Source: Candidatus Moraniibacteriota bacterium (GTDB lineage Bacteria; Patescibacteriota; Minisyncoccia; CAIUEV01; JAHKAQ01). Taken from it: 24,286 bases of DNA. Within the stretch, counting starts at the first letter, position 1, and each line of letters begins with the position of its first letter. This document shows, in pieces, positions 21,691 to 24,286 of this stretch. The translations under genes were made by a program, and so were the position numbers. The stretch covers positions 1 to 24,286 of the forward strand of contig WJJX01000102.1 in the NCBI GenBank assembly GCA_014729445.1, given 5' to 3'. The notes below the pieces were generated by a model. It had not been told where the DNA came from. It did no database searches and saw only the letters and a program-made list of their open reading frames with translations.

Positions 21691-24150
21691 ATGCAAGAAA
21701 CAAACATTAACTTTGCTTCCTCTCCGAACCCGCCGGAAGAAAAAAAAGCAAAAAACAAAAAAATCCTGATTTTCTTAATCGGATTTATTGTTTTCTTTTT
21801 TGTAGGAGCGGTTATTCTAGCGTTCTTCATTACTCAAAACTCAAAACAGGCCAGCAAAAGATTAGCTGCCGAAAGCGATGAAGCCCAAACAAAACAAGAA
21901 ATTGTAAGAGAAATCAAAGAAGAAAATATCAATCAGGAGGCGCTGCTTAAATTCGCCAAATATGTCGATGAAAATTCATCTTTTAATCCAAGTCTGCCCG
22001 AATACACAATTGCCGTTAACGAATTAAACAACCTGGCCGATTTCGAAGCAGCCAATCAAAAAAAATTCTCCAATTCTTTGCTCAATTATTTAAGCGAAAA
22101 TCATTTTGTAATCACCAAAAACAATGACAAATTCTATGGCGACGACCCCACTCAAATCACCTCTCGAAACGACGACTGGGGCAAGCTATATAGCGAAATC
22201 GCCGGCTCCAGAAACGAAAACTATCGAAAGCCGGAAAACGCGGTTTACATTTCATCGGATTCCGTCTTGCATTTTTATCACCGTTTAATTGAAAACGAAT
22301 TCGAATATATAGAGGTCTTAAACTTTTATCCGAATCTCAAAAAGCTAACCGATCAAATGTTTGAAGCTTCAATCAAAAATCACAATTTAGCTAAAAATCA
22401 AGAAGATCAAGAAAGCTATAAAAGAATTATCGCCTATTTCGCTATTCCCAAAGCCATCCTTGACACCGCTTACTCAGACTTTGAAAAAGAAATTTATACC
22501 GACACTCAATCCGATTCCAGCGACCTTATCACTCAAAAATTGGAAGCTTTAAAAGATCAAATACCTCAAGAATCTTTTGAATTAGCCAAAGCAGAGCTTG
22601 CTCTAATCCTCGACAAATCAAAAGTCGAAAAATCCCCTATCTTCGGGCCCTTTCTAGATGAAGCCAAAATAAATTATCCCTCGGATTATACTCAATACGC
22701 CCCCCGAAGCCATTACAACAAAAACGCCATTCTTAGGTCTTATTTCAGAGCCATGATGTGGTACGGCCGCAATTACTTTGCCCTAAAAAGCCAGCCTTTA
22801 ACCAGAGACGCCATTAACATCGTCTACTTAATGGATGAAATCGACAGCTACGAGCTTTGGGACAGCATCTATCAGCCAACCGCCTTTTTCGTTGGCGTAA
22901 GCGACGATCTTGGAATCTACGACTACGCCTCGACCTTAAACAAAATCTCAGATAACTCAAAAATCGAAAATTTGGACAGTCAATTCATTAACCGGGCCGT
23001 TGAAAAACTCAAAGAATTAAAAGACCCCAAAATAATGTCTTCGGTAGCTATCGGAGAAAAAGTCCTTCAAATGACCGGTGAAGAATTAAGACTTGAAACC
23101 AAAGGCCTTCGCTTTATGGGCCAACGATTCACCCCCGATGCCTTCATAATGAACCAGCTATCCGATCCAAGCCAAAACATGCCGACCAATTCAACCGCCC
23201 TTTTGGTAATGAACGTTTTCGGCAATCAAACCGCCGCTCCCTTAGCCGAACAATGGATAGACGAACAAATCAAAGACGCTCCAAACAAGGACGAAATTAA
23301 AGAAACAATGAATGAGAAAATAAACGAACTAAAAAACGAATTTGAAAACACCTCCAAAGAAGACTGGACCCAAAACATTTACTGGAGCTGGATTTATACC
23401 CTCAAAGCTTTAAACAACGAAGACAAAGACAAGCAAGGCTATCCCGTTTTTATGCAAAAAGACGACTGGAACAAAAAAAATCTCCAATGCTCCCTCGGCT
23501 CCTGGACGGAACTAAAACACGACACGCTTTTATACGCCAAGCAGTCTTATGCTGAAATGGGCGGCGGCGGTGATGAAGATATGGAAACCCCGCCGGTTCC
23601 TAAAGGCTATGTCGAACCCAATATTGAATTCTTTGACCGCTTAATCGCCTTAAATAAAATGACGGTTGAAGGACTTTCCAATCGAGGCTTAATCGACGAC
23701 GAGCTAAGATTTAAAAACGACGAACTTATAAAATATTTGGAATTCTTTAGATCGATCGCCATAAAACAATTGCAAAACGAAACCATAACCGATGAAGAAT
23801 TTGAAAGACTCAGAGTAACCGCCATCAACTTTGACTCCCTTTTAAATCCGCTCTTGGCAGACGAAGTAACCGAGAATGGCGCCCGATCGGCTTTAGTCGC
23901 CGATGTTCATACCGATGTCCCGAACTTCCAAATCCTCTACGAGGCCACCGGAATTCCCAATTACATCTACGTGGCCGTAAAGGACAAAAACGGCGCCCGC
24001 CTAACTAAGGGCCTGGTCTTTTCCTATTACGAATTCAATGAAAAAATCGAAGAAAGAATTAACGACGAACAATGGCGAGAAAAAATTTACAAAAATCAAG
24101 ACGAGATTCCCGAAATGCCCGAATGGGAAGCCCAACTGATAAAATATTAA
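21691..24150 (+). CDS. DUF3160 membrane-anchored protein
   Basis: 819 residues. One signal-anchor helix at 24-47 leaves a long soluble part outside. Features recalled from DUF3160: a segment with ISSDSVLHFYHRL and a later LGSWTELKHDTLLYAKQSYA (about 600-620) followed by a Gly-rich turn, plus helical repeats throughout. The function is unknown in the literature I know. The domain is mostly helical and acidic, with no catalytic motif that I can point to. It is followed by an overlapping gene, so translation is probably coupled. Confidence 0.85.
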   Translation: MQETNINFASSPNPPEEKKAKNKKILIFLIGFIVFFFVGAVILAFFITQNSKQASKRLAAESDEAQTKQEIVREIKEENINQEALLKFAKYVDENSSFNPSLPEYTIAVNELNNLADFEAANQKKFSNSLLNYLSENHFVITKNNDKFYGDDPTQITSRNDDWGKLYSEIAGSRNENYRKPENAVYISSDSVLHFYHRLIENEFEYIEVLNFYPNLKKLTDQMFEASIKNHNLAKNQEDQESYKRIIAYFAIPKAILDTAYSDFEKEIYTDTQSDSSDLITQKLEALKDQIPQESFELAKAELALILDKSKVEKSPIFGPFLDEAKINYPSDYTQYAPRSHYNKNAILRSYFRAMMWYGRNYFALKSQPLTRDAINIVYLMDEIDSYELWDSIYQPTAFFVGVSDDLGIYDYASTLNKISDNSKIENLDSQFINRAVEKLKELKDPKIMSSVAIGEKVLQMTGEELRLETKGLRFMGQRFTPDAFIMNQLSDPSQNMPTNSTALLVMNVFGNQTAAPLAEQWIDEQIKDAPNKDEIKETMNEKINELKNEFENTSKEDWTQNIYWSWIYTLKALNNEDKDKQGYPVFMQKDDWNKKNLQCSLGSWTELKHDTLLYAKQSYAEMGGGGDEDMETPPVPKGYVEPNIEFFDRLIALNKMTVEGLSNRGLIDDELRFKNDELIKYLEFFRSIAIKQLQNETITDEEFERLRVTAINFDSLLNPLLADEVTENGARSALVADVHTDVPNFQILYEATGIPNYIYVAVKDKNGARLTKGLVFSYYEFNEKIEERINDEQWREKIYKNQDEIPEMPEWEAQLIKY

Positions 24151-24286
24151 TGCCTTTTGGATCAAATAAAAAAATACTTTTTCCGGCGCTGTCCTTTGTC
24201 TTGGTCAGCGCGTTTTTTTTGATTTTTATACTTTCAATCAATAATCAAAATTCAACCGAAGCTCAAACAGCGAGTCGCGATCCTCA
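24150..24286 (+). CDS. membrane-anchored protein, 5' end only
   Basis: The ATG at 24150 overlaps the DUF3160 stop by one base (TAATG), and the frame is open to the window edge (45 codons seen). The start MPFGSNKKILFPALSFVLVS is a basic head with a hydrophobic helix (about 9-29) followed by polar NNQNSTEAQT, i.e. an N-terminal signal anchor or lipoprotein-like leader without a Cys. Overlap indicates translational coupling and a likely joint function with the DUF3160 protein. Confidence 0.65.
   Translation, partial: MPFGSNKKILFPALSFVLVSAFFLIFILSINNQNSTEAQTASRDP

Noticed and set aside
1..24286. CRISPR array, transposase or phage genes
   Set aside because: No regularly spaced repeats, DDE or serine/tyrosine recombinase motifs or structural phage proteins were seen.

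Overview
The window looks like a piece of a small, AT-rich bacterial genome of the Candidate Phyla Radiation (Patescibacteria). This is an inference. It rests on single, scattered housekeeping genes (gltX, gatB, rpsP, recR, rplU) outside their usual operons, a stand-alone tRNA-binding domain of the MetRS C-terminal type, a DUF3160 membrane protein, several large charged membrane proteins with no recognisable function, A/T-rich gene starts with almost no Shine-Dalgarno sequences, and a tRNA without an encoded CCA end. The code is standard; no UGA recoding is needed.

Layout. 1-4338, all minus: a Fic-like protein cut by the window edge, a 1120-residue membrane protein and a 106-residue DUF5663-like protein. 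4415-9764, translation and repair: a MetRS-beta-like tRNA-binding protein, gltX, gatB divergent from gltX, rpsP with a structured leader, recR divergent from rpsP, and rplU convergent with recR. GluRS and GatB are consistent with the indirect Glu-tRNA(Gln) to Gln-tRNA(Gln) route. 9799-15182, membrane and surface proteins: a four-helix protein, a two-gene membrane operon, a single-pass protein with a disordered N-terminus, and divergently a FecR-like surface protein with duplicated Fn3-like domains.

15270-17213 is an accessory pocket beside a CAU-anticodon tRNA. It holds a HicB-like gene broken at a seven-A run, a 58-codon reading frame without an ATG that resembles a small family I associate with recombinase genes, a zinc-ribbon/DUF2569 membrane protein, and 567 bases without a gene that contain a degenerate tandem repeat and an exact anti-Shine-Dalgarno sequence. 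17214-21548 is the most unusual part: an ATP-grasp ligase, convergent with an AstE/AspA-type zinc hydrolase, itself downstream of a radical SAM protein that follows a 52-residue lysine-rich ORF. Together they could form a peptide- or small-molecule-modifying cluster; the product is unknown and the functional link is not proven. The window ends with a DUF3160 protein and a coupled, truncated membrane-anchored protein.

Many genes are preceded by sigma-70-type promoters (TTGnnn, a 16-18 base and usually exactly 17 base spacer, TATAAT-like -10). No convincing intrinsic terminators, CRISPR arrays, transposases or rRNA genes were found.
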